Assembly: GCA_030609245.1 (NCBI GenBank)
Contig: JAUWCP010000169.1
Coordinates: forward strand, 1-5,354
Length of the DNA stretch: 5,354 nt
Source of the DNA: Hyphomicrobium sp.
GTDB taxonomy: Bacteria > Pseudomonadota > Alphaproteobacteria > Rhizobiales > Hyphomicrobiaceae
Direction: 5' to 3'
A model generated the notes under the pieces. That model was not told where the DNA came from. It did no database searches and worked only from the letters and a program-made list of their open reading frames with translations. This document shows, one piece after another, positions 1 through 5,095 of this stretch (position 1 is the stretch's first letter; the number at the start of each line of letters is the position of its first letter). Made by a program: the position numbers and the translations under genes.

Positions 1-546
1 AAAGTCGGCCTCGATGGCACGGAAGCGTTCCTGCGACCAATCAGCGAGATCCATCTTGTTGACGACGAGAATTACGCGTTTCACGCCAACAAGGTCGAGG
101 ATCGCTGCGTGCCGGCGCGTTTGCCGCTTCACGCCGTGGCGCGCATCGACAAGCATAATGGCGACATCGGCGTGAGAGGCGCCGCTTGCCATGTTGCGTG
201 TGTATTGCTCGTGTCCTGGGCTGTCGATGATGACAAAGCGACGTGTCGCAGTATCAAAATAGCGCCAGGCGACGTCGATCGTGATGCCTTGCTCACGCTC
301 GGCAACGAGGCCGTCAACCAGCAGGCTGAAATCTGGATTGGCGGTACCGCCCGCGGTGCGGCCTGAGCGCTCCAGCATTTGGCGCTGATCGTCGTAGAGG
401 TCGGAGGCGTCCCATAACAGGCGCCCGATCAGCGTCGACTTGCCGTCATCAACAGAGCCGCACGTCAACAAATGCAGGATGCCATTGAGCTCCTGGGACG
501 GGGCAGGTGCCGGCTCGGCCGGGCGTATGGCTGTTAGCGCCGTCAT
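1..546 (-). CDS. cysN: Sulfate adenylyltransferase subunit 1 (CysN), GTPase domain, 3' part missing
   Basis: This is the GTP-hydrolysing subunit of ATP sulfurylase. It drives adenylation of sulfate to APS by the CysD subunit in the cytoplasm. The 182 residues present hold a complete set of translation-factor-type GTPase motifs: the P-loop GSVDDGKST at residues 30-38, the switch motif GIT at 87-89 inside EREQGITID, DSPGHEQYTRNM at 108-119, and NKMD at 163-166. Many CysN proteins have DTPGH where this one has DSPGH; the D-x-P-G core is intact. The ATG overlaps the last base of the cysD stop (TGATG), and GAAGG lies about 9 bases upstream inside cysD, so translation is probably coupled. The gene is cut by the window edge. 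It therefore cannot be seen whether a C-terminal APS kinase domain is fused (CysNC or NodQ type), which is common in rhizobia. Confidence 0.96.
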   Translation of the reverse strand, partial: MTALTAIRPAEPAPAPSQELNGILHLLTCGSVDDGKSTLIGRLLWDASDLYDDQRQMLERSGRTAGGTANPDFSLLVDGLVAEREQGITIDVAWRYFDTATRRFVIIDSPGHEQYTRNMASGASHADVAIMLVDARHGVKRQTRRHAAILDLVGVKRVILVVNKMDLADWSQERFRAIEADF

Positions 547-1451
547 CAAAAATAGCCTTCGTGCTTCTTGCGCTCCATGGCGCCCGATTGATCGTGGTCG
601 ATGAGCCGGCCCTGGCGTTCGGAGGTTCGCGCGGCAAGGGTTTCGGCAACGACGGCTTCGACGTCGGTTGCCGTAGAAGCGACCGCTGCAGTCAACGGCC
701 AGCAACCCAGCGTGCGGAAGCGGACTTGCTTCATTTTGGCCTTTTCACCGGGCTCTAGCGGCAGGCGATCGTCATCGAGGACGAGAAGTTGGCCGCCACG
801 CTCGATCGTGGGACGGTCTGCAGCAAAGTACAACGGTACGACGTCGAGACCTTCGCGCGCGATGTAGCGCCACACGTCCTTTTCGGTCCAGTTGGAGAGC
901 GGGAAGACACGCACTGTTTCGCCGGGGCCCAAACGACCGTTCAGCAACTTCCACATCTCCGGGCGCTGGCGGCGCGGGTCCCAGCGATGACCCACGGAGC
1001 GAAACGAGAAGATGCGCTCTTTGGCGCGCGAACCTTCTTCGTCGCGGCGCGCGCCGCCGAAGGCGGCATCGAAACCGTGTTGATCGAGAGCGGCCTTCAA
1101 GGGCTGCGTTTTCATCACGTCAGTGTAGACGGATGGTGAATGATCATACGGATTGATGCCGCGCTTAATGCCTTCCTCGTTCGTGTGAACGATGAGCTCA
1201 AGGTCCAAGTCACGCACGGTCTTGTCGCGAAACGCAATCATATCCTTGAACTTCCACGTTGTGTCGATGTGGAGTAGCGGGAAGGGCGGTTTCTGCGGCC
1301 AGAAGGCTTTGCGCGCGATGTGCAAAAGAACGGTGGAGTCCTTGCCGATCGAATAAAGCAGCACCGGCTTACGGAATTGCGCGGCCGCCTCACGGAAGAT
1401 GTGGATGGCCTCGGCCTCTAACAGATCGAGATGGGAAAACGGCGCCGTCAT
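546..1451 (-). CDS. cysD: Sulfate adenylyltransferase subunit 2 (CysD)
   Basis: This is the catalytic subunit of ATP sulfurylase, an ATP pyrophosphatase-fold enzyme that makes APS from ATP and sulfate together with CysN. The 301 residues match the usual length of about 300. Visible family landmarks are the PP-loop SIGKDS at 34-39, LLHIDTTWKFKDM around 59-71, GINPYDH near 98-104, FGGARRDEEGSRAKERIFSF at 131-150, VFPLSNWTEKDVWRYI at 182-197, RFRTLGCWPLT at 244-254, and the C-terminal TSERQGR...GYF ending typical of CysD. The start overlaps the cysH stop by four bases (ATGA), with AAGGA about 9 bases upstream inside cysH. It is the middle gene of a cysH-cysD-cysN operon and looks intact, with no missing key residue. 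Confidence 0.98.
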   Translation of the reverse strand: MTAPFSHLDLLEAEAIHIFREAAAQFRKPVLLYSIGKDSTVLLHIARKAFWPQKPPFPLLHIDTTWKFKDMIAFRDKTVRDLDLELIVHTNEEGIKRGINPYDHSPSVYTDVMKTQPLKAALDQHGFDAAFGGARRDEEGSRAKERIFSFRSVGHRWDPRRQRPEMWKLLNGRLGPGETVRVFPLSNWTEKDVWRYIAREGLDVVPLYFAADRPTIERGGQLLVLDDDRLPLEPGEKAKMKQVRFRTLGCWPLTAAVASTATDVEAVVAETLAARTSERQGRLIDHDQSGAMERKKHEGYF

Positions 1452-2275
1452 GCAGCCGCTTCCTTTTGGTGGGGGCGGTTATGCAACCCGCATTCCTTGC
1501 CGTCCTCGTTTTCCCACCACCAGCGGCCTGCGCGCAGGTCCTCTCCGGCTTTGATCGCACGTGTGCAGGGCTGACAGCCGATCGAGGGGAAGCCTTTGGC
1601 GTGGAGTGGATTGATCGGCACGTTGTTCGCCGCGACATAGGCCTCAAGCTGTTCCAAAGACCAGTCGGCGATTGGGTTGAGCTTGATAAGGCCGTGCGCC
1701 CGATCCCATTCTGCGAATGGCGTTTCGGTGCGCTCGGTGGACTGGCTGCGCCGTAGTCCAGTGATCCAACCCTGCGCACCAGCGAGCGCGCGCTTGAGCG
1801 GGCGTACCTTGCGCACCTCGCAGCAGGCCTTTCGGTTCTCAACCGCAAGACGAAAACCGTTGATCCCGTCGCGGGCAACAAGCGCTTCCAACTCGTCCGC
1901 GTCCGGTGCGATGACGCGAATGTTGAGACCATAGCGCCGCTCACTTTCGTCGAGCGTCTCAAGCGTCTCGGGAAAGTGCCGGCCCGTATCGAGGGTAAAG
2001 ACGTCGATGCCGGCACCGCTTGCGGCGATGGCATGAAGAATTGCCTGGTCTTCCAGACCAAGGCTCGTCGAGAACGTCACGCGGCCAGGGATTGCACTCG
2101 TGATCTCATGCAGGCGATCCTCAAGCCTATCGATTGCGGCAAGCCGCCGATCGAGCGCGGCCACGTCGCGCACGGGTTCCCGTGCTGGGCGTTGGGCGCC
2201 AGCAGGCCTTGGCGCAGCTCTCTTAGAGCCAGGCGCCTTGGTAGCGCCGCTCTGGTGTGAGGACTTCATCGACAT
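1448..2275 (-). CDS. cysH: Assimilatory adenylyl-sulfate (APS) reductase, iron-sulfur type (CysH)
   Basis: Reduces activated sulfate to sulfite in the cytoplasm, with thioredoxin or glutaredoxin as electron donor. Numbering is from the ATG at 2275 (275 residues). Seen are STSLGLEDQ at 69-77, LDTGRHFPET at 95-104, TGLRRSQSTER at 172-182, WWWE at 252-255, and the catalytic-cysteine motif ECGLH at 261-265. The Cys pairs C151-C152 and C234-x2-C237 are the ligands of the [4Fe-4S] cluster that marks APS-using enzymes; PAPS-using enterobacterial CysH lacks them. The start at 2275 is chosen because AGGGA lies 5 bases upstream. A GTG at 2293 (281 residues) and an ATG at 2269 are alternatives. About 35 N-terminal residues are a low-complexity Ala/Pro/Arg/Ser tail, so the protein is longer than the usual 240 or so. 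First gene of the operon. Confidence 0.96.
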   Translation of the reverse strand: MSMKSSHQSGATKAPGSKRAAPRPAGAQRPAREPVRDVAALDRRLAAIDRLEDRLHEITSAIPGRVTFSTSLGLEDQAILHAIAASGAGIDVFTLDTGRHFPETLETLDESERRYGLNIRVIAPDADELEALVARDGINGFRLAVENRKACCEVRKVRPLKRALAGAQGWITGLRRSQSTERTETPFAEWDRAHGLIKLNPIADWSLEQLEAYVAANNVPINPLHAKGFPSIGCQPCTRAIKAGEDLRAGRWWWENEDGKECGLHNRPHQKEAAA

Positions 2276-2280
2276 CGTGA

Positions 2281-2285
2281 TCCCT
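2281..2285 (-). promoter_or_regulatory. Ribosome binding site deciding the cysH start
   Basis: On the minus strand AGGGA sits five bases before the ATG at 2275 and eleven before the next in-frame ATG at 2269. It lies inside the reading frame opened by the upstream GTG at 2293, so it argues against that GTG as the start. Confidence 0.55.
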
Positions 2286-2293
2286 ACCAGCAC

Positions 2294-2437
2294 AGAACTG
2301 CAAAATAGTGGAAATGTGTTCTCAATTAAAGCCCATATGGCAAATAAGAATAGGATCTCATTTCACTACGTTGATTTGAAGGAAAATTTTTCCCAAAGCC
2401 CGTGAATTTGGAACACCGTGTTGTGGTGCGCCTGGCC
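2294..2437 (-). promoter_or_regulatory. AT-rich interval before cysH, probable operon control region
   Basis: The stretch between the glyoxalase stop and cysH is clearly richer in A and T than the genes on either side, most strongly at about 2300-2395. It contains a 13-base near-palindrome, GGAAAATTTTTCC (2381-2393), with six-base arms around one central T, and no open frame of note. This is where the promoter of the cys operon and any sulfur- or cysteine-responsive operator would be expected. I could not find a -35/-10 pair good enough to name, and the regulator is not identifiable from the sequence. Confidence 0.4.
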
Positions 2438-2878
2438 TCACCAGGTTCCAGTGTTTTTCATCGACGCCCAGGGCGCGCGCGCGGGGAGCGCGGCACCCCG
2501 TTGCAGCAGTTCGATGGAGATATTGTCCGGTGAGCGCACGAAGGCCATACGCCCGTCGCGGGGCGGCCGGTTAATGGTTACGCCAGCGGACTGTAGGCGC
2601 TCGCAGACCGCGTAAATGTCGTCGACCTCGAAGGCCAAATGACCGAAGTTGCGATCTGATCCGTAGTTTTCCTTGTCCCAATTGTACGTAAGCTCGATGA
2701 GCGGAGCCCGCTCTGATTTCGCGCGCTCTTGGTCATTCGGGGCAGCAAGAAATACCAACGTGAAGCGGCCTGCACGGCTTTCCATGCGCCGCACCTCGAT
2801 GAGCCCGAGCAAAGCGCAATAGAATGCCAAGCTCCGATCCAGGTCGCTGACGCGGACCATCGTGTGCAGATAGCGCAT
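2438..2878 (-). CDS. gloA: Lactoylglutathione lyase (glyoxalase I, VOC superfamily)
   Basis: Converts the hemithioacetal of methylglyoxal and glutathione to S-lactoylglutathione, the first step of methylglyoxal detoxification in the cytoplasm. The 146 residues form two VOC beta-alpha-beta repeats. All four metal ligands expected from E. coli GloA (His5, Glu56, His74, Glu122) have counterparts: H5 in MRYLHTMVRV, E62 in PLIELTYNW, H80 in NFGHLAFEV and E123 in ISIELLQ. The start is secure, with GGAGGTG two bases before the ATG. The C-terminal tail WASMKNTGTW looks like that of proteobacterial homologues, so the protein appears full length. It points the same way as cysH but is separated by about 160 bases of AT-rich DNA, so it is probably its own transcription unit. 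Another VOC enzyme with the same ligands is possible but less likely given the close match to GloA. Confidence 0.93.
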   Translation of the reverse strand: MRYLHTMVRVSDLDRSLAFYCALLGLIEVRRMESRAGRFTLVFLAAPNDQERAKSERAPLIELTYNWDKENYGSDRNFGHLAFEVDDIYAVCERLQSAGVTINRPPRDGRMAFVRSPDNISIELLQRGAALPARAPWASMKNTGTW

Positions 2879-2880
2879 GT

Positions 2881-2887
2881 CACCTCC
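2881..2887 (-). promoter_or_regulatory. Strong Shine-Dalgarno of the glyoxalase gene
   Basis: GGAGGTG on the minus strand, ending two bases before the ATG at 2878. It is the best ribosome binding site match in the window and fixes the start. Confidence 0.75.
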
Positions 2888-3406
2888 GTGTCGGCGGGTG
2901 CCTCCGTAAGCCTGTGTCCTCAGAGCACCAGTTAGCGCTCCAGTCTAGCAAACCCGTTGAGCGATCGAACGGACGCGTTGTGGGGATGGCCAGTGGAAAA
3001 GATGTGGCAAGCTTACGACGTCCGTATAGGACGGACCCGCTATGTGTCAGATCCAAGAAGACGAATCAGTACGCAACCAAACTTTGTAGGTTTGTGCAGT
3101 ATTTCTGACCATAGGTTCTAGACAGATGTGGTGTCGAACGGGCCACGCACGAATTTTGGGGAAGAATCAGCACATGAGTTCTCTGAGGCGTTTCAGCGCT
3201 TTAACCAACGCATATTCATGTGGACATTCATGGGACGCTACGCGCGGCAAGATATAGCCGGAATTAAGTCTCTAGCCGACGCGAAAACAGATGGTATTCT
3301 CCGCGCCGTCTCGCACCAGTGGTGAGCATGAAGAGGGCATCTTTCATGTCGCCAAGACGGGGGACGGGATTGCAAACGCAACGTAGAGCAGTAGCGGGGT
3401 ATACAG
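2888..3406. other. Long intergenic region with no convincing gene
   Basis: About 520 bases lie between the divergent glyoxalase and cold shock genes, so this region should hold both promoters. The longest frames are 64 residues (2914-3108, plus) and 65 residues (3128-3325, plus). Neither has a usable ribosome binding site or a family I recognise. The second starts at GTG and contains a fairly protein-like stretch, FNQRIFMWTFMGRYARQDIAG. A small hairpin is present at 3020-3036. Base composition is more even than in the flanking genes, as expected for non-coding or decayed DNA. A long 5' leader for the cold shock gene is possible but not shown by the sequence. Confidence 0.5.
3020..3036. repeat. 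Short perfect hairpin (GTCCGT / ACGGAC)
   Basis: A perfect six-base inverted repeat around a five-base loop (ATAGG) in the intergenic region. No T-run follows on the plus strand, so it is not an intrinsic terminator as read. It could be an operator half-site pair or chance. Confidence 0.4.
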
Positions 3407-4003
3407 ATGGGGGACTCAAAGCGTCCAGACCTTGAGCAATTTGAAGGTCCGGTCGAAGGCGTCACCGAACGCGTGGACGAGGCCGGCATTGAGGTGTTCG
3501 AGGTCGTCGGGTCAATCAAATGGTTTGACGCATCAAAGGGATATGGTTTCATTGTTCCTGACAATGGCTTAGCCGACATTCTACTTCACGTTACGTGTCT
3601 GAGGGCCGGGGGCTTCCAGACGGCCTATGAAGGAGCGCGAGTTCATTGCGAGGTGCTACGCCGCCCGAAAGGCATGCAAGCCTTCCGCATCCTCAGCATG
3701 GACGAGAGCACCGCGATTCACCCATCGCAGTTGCCGCAGCGGACGCACGTGATTGTGGAGCCCGAAAGCGATTGGGAACGGGCCATGGTCAAGTGGTTCA
3801 ACAGGGTGCGCGGGTTTGGGTTCCTGACCCGCGGAGACGGGACTCCAGATGTGTTCGTGCACATGGAGACGCTGCGCCGGTTCGGCTTCACCGAGCTTCG
3901 ACCCGGTCAGATGGTCCAGGTGCGGTGGGGGCACGGCTCGAAGGGCTGCATGGCCGCGGAGCTGCGGCCGGATGGGGCGTCAGGACTGCCGCCGACCCAC
4001 TAA
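3407..4003 (+). CDS. Cold shock protein with two cold-shock domains
   Basis: Probably a cytoplasmic single-stranded nucleic-acid-binding protein acting as an RNA chaperone. The 198 residues hold two cold-shock domains of about 65 residues, roughly 34-98 and 126-187, joined by a linker rich in Pro, His and Glu. Domain 1 has SIKWFDASKGYGFI, with RNP1 as KGYGFI (44-49) and an altered RNP2, ILLH (58-61). Domain 2 has MVKWFNRVRGFGFL, with RGFGFL (135-140) and the canonical RNP2 VFVH (149-152). The tandem arrangement and the DASKGYGFIVPDNG wording are typical of Rhizobiales double-CSD proteins; most bacterial Csp proteins are single domains of about 70 residues. GGGG lies seven bases before the ATG, and a conserved-looking MGDSK start supports it. 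An intrinsic terminator follows 34 bases after the stop. Confidence 0.93.
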   Translation: MGDSKRPDLEQFEGPVEGVTERVDEAGIEVFEVVGSIKWFDASKGYGFIVPDNGLADILLHVTCLRAGGFQTAYEGARVHCEVLRRPKGMQAFRILSMDESTAIHPSQLPQRTHVIVEPESDWERAMVKWFNRVRGFGFLTRGDGTPDVFVHMETLRRFGFTELRPGQMVQVRWGHGSKGCMAAELRPDGASGLPPTH

Positions 4004-4037
4004 ACGGTCTCAGACAGGCCGACAGAGATATTTCGAA

Positions 4038-4068
4038 CAGGGCCGTCCAGCGGGCGGCCCTGCTTTTT
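4038..4068 (+). terminator. Intrinsic terminator after the cold shock gene
   Basis: The sequence folds into an 11-base-pair stem (4038-4048 with 4052-4062), with one G-U wobble and a three-base loop (AGC). A run of five T at 4064-4068 follows. It lies 34 bases past the stop codon, the normal place for a rho-independent terminator. It also overlaps the upstream extension of the DUF192 reading frame. Confidence 0.85.
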
Positions 4069-4077
4069 GCTGTCTTG

Positions 4078-4509
4078 ATGCTGATGCTCGTGTGGGCACC
4101 TCCGCTCGATGCGAAAGTGCGCGTTGAGCAGCTCTGGCTCATCACGAGTTCGGGTCAGGAGCATCCAATCGAAGTGGAGGTTGCGACCGCGCTCAGGGAA
4201 AAGCAGCTAGGGCTTATGTTTCGCACCCAACTTGCCGACGGAAAAGGCATGCTCTTTCCCTACGATTCGCCGCAAGAAGTCACCATGTGGATGCGCAACA
4301 CCTATATTCCACTCGACATGGTTTTCATCCGAGCAAACGGAGTGGTGCATCGTATCGAGAAGCGTGCCGAGCCCATGTCGGAGCGCATCATCGCCTCGGA
4401 TGGTGAGGTAACGGCGGTGCTCGAACTGGCCGGGGGTGCCGCTGACCGTCTTGGGCTGAAGGTTGGCGATCGTGTGCGCCATCCGCACTTTTCGGCAAGC
4501 GCGCCTTAG
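4078..4509 (+). CDS. DUF192 family protein, probably exported; start uncertain
   Basis: The family's function is not established. Members are small, mostly secreted or lipid-anchored beta-rich proteins. From the ATG at 4078 the product is 143 residues. The core matches the family: QLGLMFRTQL (43-52), GKGMLF (55-60), TMWMRNTYIPLDMVFI (69-84), VTAVLELAGG (111-120) and LGLKVGDRVRH (125-135). With this start the N-terminus is only MLMLVWAPPLDA, with no positive charge and no Shine-Dalgarno. In the same frame just upstream, residues reading NRAVQRAALLFAV would complete a good signal peptide, but the only possible starts there are ATT at 4030, CTG at 4060 and TTG at 4075. A GTG at 3925 would overlap the cold shock gene by 79 bases. 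Fold and frame are certain; the exact 5' end is not. The gene follows the cold shock gene in the same direction, with a terminator between them. Confidence 0.88.
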   Translation: MLMLVWAPPLDAKVRVEQLWLITSSGQEHPIEVEVATALREKQLGLMFRTQLADGKGMLFPYDSPQEVTMWMRNTYIPLDMVFIRANGVVHRIEKRAEPMSERIIASDGEVTAVLELAGGAADRLGLKVGDRVRHPHFSASAP

Positions 4510-4653
4510 CAGGCTTTCGAAACTGCGCGGTCGAAGAAGGAGACAGTCGGCTCCAGTTCAGCGCGACGCGTCGGCGTCAATATCTGGCCGTCTGATGAGG
4601 CGTGCCCGCACTACGGTTGTCGCCCAAAGCGAATTCGCGCGCCTTGCCGGCGC

Positions 4654-4740
4654 TCACGAATACAGGACGACAATGACACCTGCGCACATCACCGTCAGAC
4701 CCATGAAAAGTATGAGGCCGCTGCGAATGATTTCGGACAT
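4654..4740 (-). CDS. Candidate 28-residue single-pass membrane peptide
   Basis: A short frame starts MSEIIRSGLILFMGLTVM and continues with a hydrophobic run to LYS and a TGA stop. It has GGGGGAG six bases before the ATG, which is a good ribosome binding site. Residues 8 to about 26 are almost all hydrophobic, with one Cys and small residues, and one Arg lies ahead of them. This is the pattern of a small inner-membrane protein with a single helix. On the minus strand a TAGAAT (-10-like, 4795-4800) lies upstream, but no good -35 is seen. The frame is convergent with the DUF192 gene. I do not recognise a family. A chance frame is possible, but start signal, length and uniform hydrophobicity together are unusual. 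Confidence 0.5.
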   Translation of the reverse strand: MSEIIRSGLILFMGLTVMCAGVIVVLYS

Positions 4741-4981
4741 GGCATGCTCCCCCGAGCCATGTAGAATTGAAATGAACACTCACAAATCACTTTCATTCTA
4801 ACACTTATGCTCGGCCGACTCTGTAGCAAGGCAGCCACATTCCGGGCGCATTAGCGCAGGCCGTCGGTAACCGTGTAGAGATTTGTGGGCATGCGAGGGG
4901 GATGACGGGGGAAATGACAATTCCCGCTTGAGGGACATGGCGGACGTCGACCCTCTGCTCAGGGCACAACCGCAGGTGTGG

Positions 4982-5039
4982 GCAACAACGTTATGTTTGC
5001 TTTATTTGTCAAAAGGGGGCTGTTCTGCCACGTTGTTGC
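4982..5039. repeat. Widely spaced perfect 10-base inverted repeat
   Basis: GCAACAACGT (4982-4991) is the exact reverse complement of ACGTTGTTGC (5030-5039). The two arms are separated by 38 bases, about 48 bases centre to centre. The right arm ends immediately before a TTGACG -35-like box. The arrangement could be paired operator sites or a stem-loop in a transcript. The function is not shown by the sequence. Confidence 0.6.
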
Positions 5040-5067
5040 TTGACGAGGCAGGCAGGTAAGGCATGAT
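5040..5067 (+). promoter_or_regulatory. Possible sigma-70-type promoter of the histidine-rich gene
   Basis: TTGACG (5040-5045, five of six consensus bases) is followed after 16 bases by CATGAT (5062-5067, four of six). Transcription would begin near 5074, which would exclude the ATG at 5063 and support the GTG at 5096 as start. This rests on consensus matching alone. Confidence 0.3.
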
Positions 5068-5082
5068 TTCAGCTCTGCTGTT

Positions 5083-5088
5083 GGGAGG
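5083..5088 (+). promoter_or_regulatory. Ribosome binding site favouring the GTG start at 5096
   Basis: GGGAGG lies seven bases before the GTG at 5096, a near-ideal position. The alternative ATG at 5063 has only AGGT five bases upstream. Confidence 0.55.
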
Positions 5089-5095
5089 CTCGCCC

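Larger units (their letters stand above)
4741..5095. other. Intergenic region between the small membrane frame and the histidine-rich gene
   Basis: Some 355 bases hold no convincing long gene. They contain the ribosome binding site of the minus-strand peptide (4747-4753), a five-base-pair hairpin with arms 4909-4913 and 4921-4925, a 40-codon plus-strand frame (4937-5059) with poor start signals, a ten-base inverted repeat (4982-5039), and a possible promoter for the rightmost gene. The two flanking genes diverge from here, so promoters on both strands are expected. Confidence 0.5.

Noticed and set aside
1..2275. Plus-strand frames opposite cysN, cysD and cysH
   Set aside because: They are antisense shadows of genes with complete catalytic motifs and have no domain pattern of their own.
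2431..2445. CCTGG...CCAGG hairpin at the glyoxalase stop
   Set aside because: The stem is only five base pairs and no T-run follows on the minus strand, so it was not called a terminator.
2914..3108. 64-codon plus-strand frame in the glyoxalase/csp gap
   Set aside because: It has no ribosome binding site, and its composition is typical of chance translation.
3173..3256. 27-codon frame starting MSSLRRFSALTNAY
   Set aside because: The start signal is weak and no membrane or domain pattern is visible. It overlaps the 65-codon frame in another phase, and neither shows coding bias.
3128..3325. 65-codon plus-strand frame starting at GTG
   Set aside because: It has no Shine-Dalgarno, mixed codon third positions unlike the neighbouring genes, and no recognisable family. 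Kept only as part of the intergenic description.
3646..4077. Upstream extension of the DUF192 frame across the cold shock gene
   Set aside because: It overlaps the well-supported cold shock coding sequence, and the residues are an Arg/Ala/Gly-rich out-of-phase translation. Only the last 15 or so codons before 4078 look meaningful.
4639..4653. GCGCC...GGCGC hairpin just after the small membrane frame
   Set aside because: A five-base-pair stem with no T-run; not strong enough as a terminator.
4797..4939. 46-codon minus-strand frame starting MSLKRELSF
   Set aside because: It has no ribosome binding site and a composition typical of chance; it opposes the likely promoter region.
5007..5012. Perfect TTGACA on the minus strand
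   Set aside because: No -10-like hexamer lies 16-18 bases downstream on that strand, so it is probably a chance -35 match.
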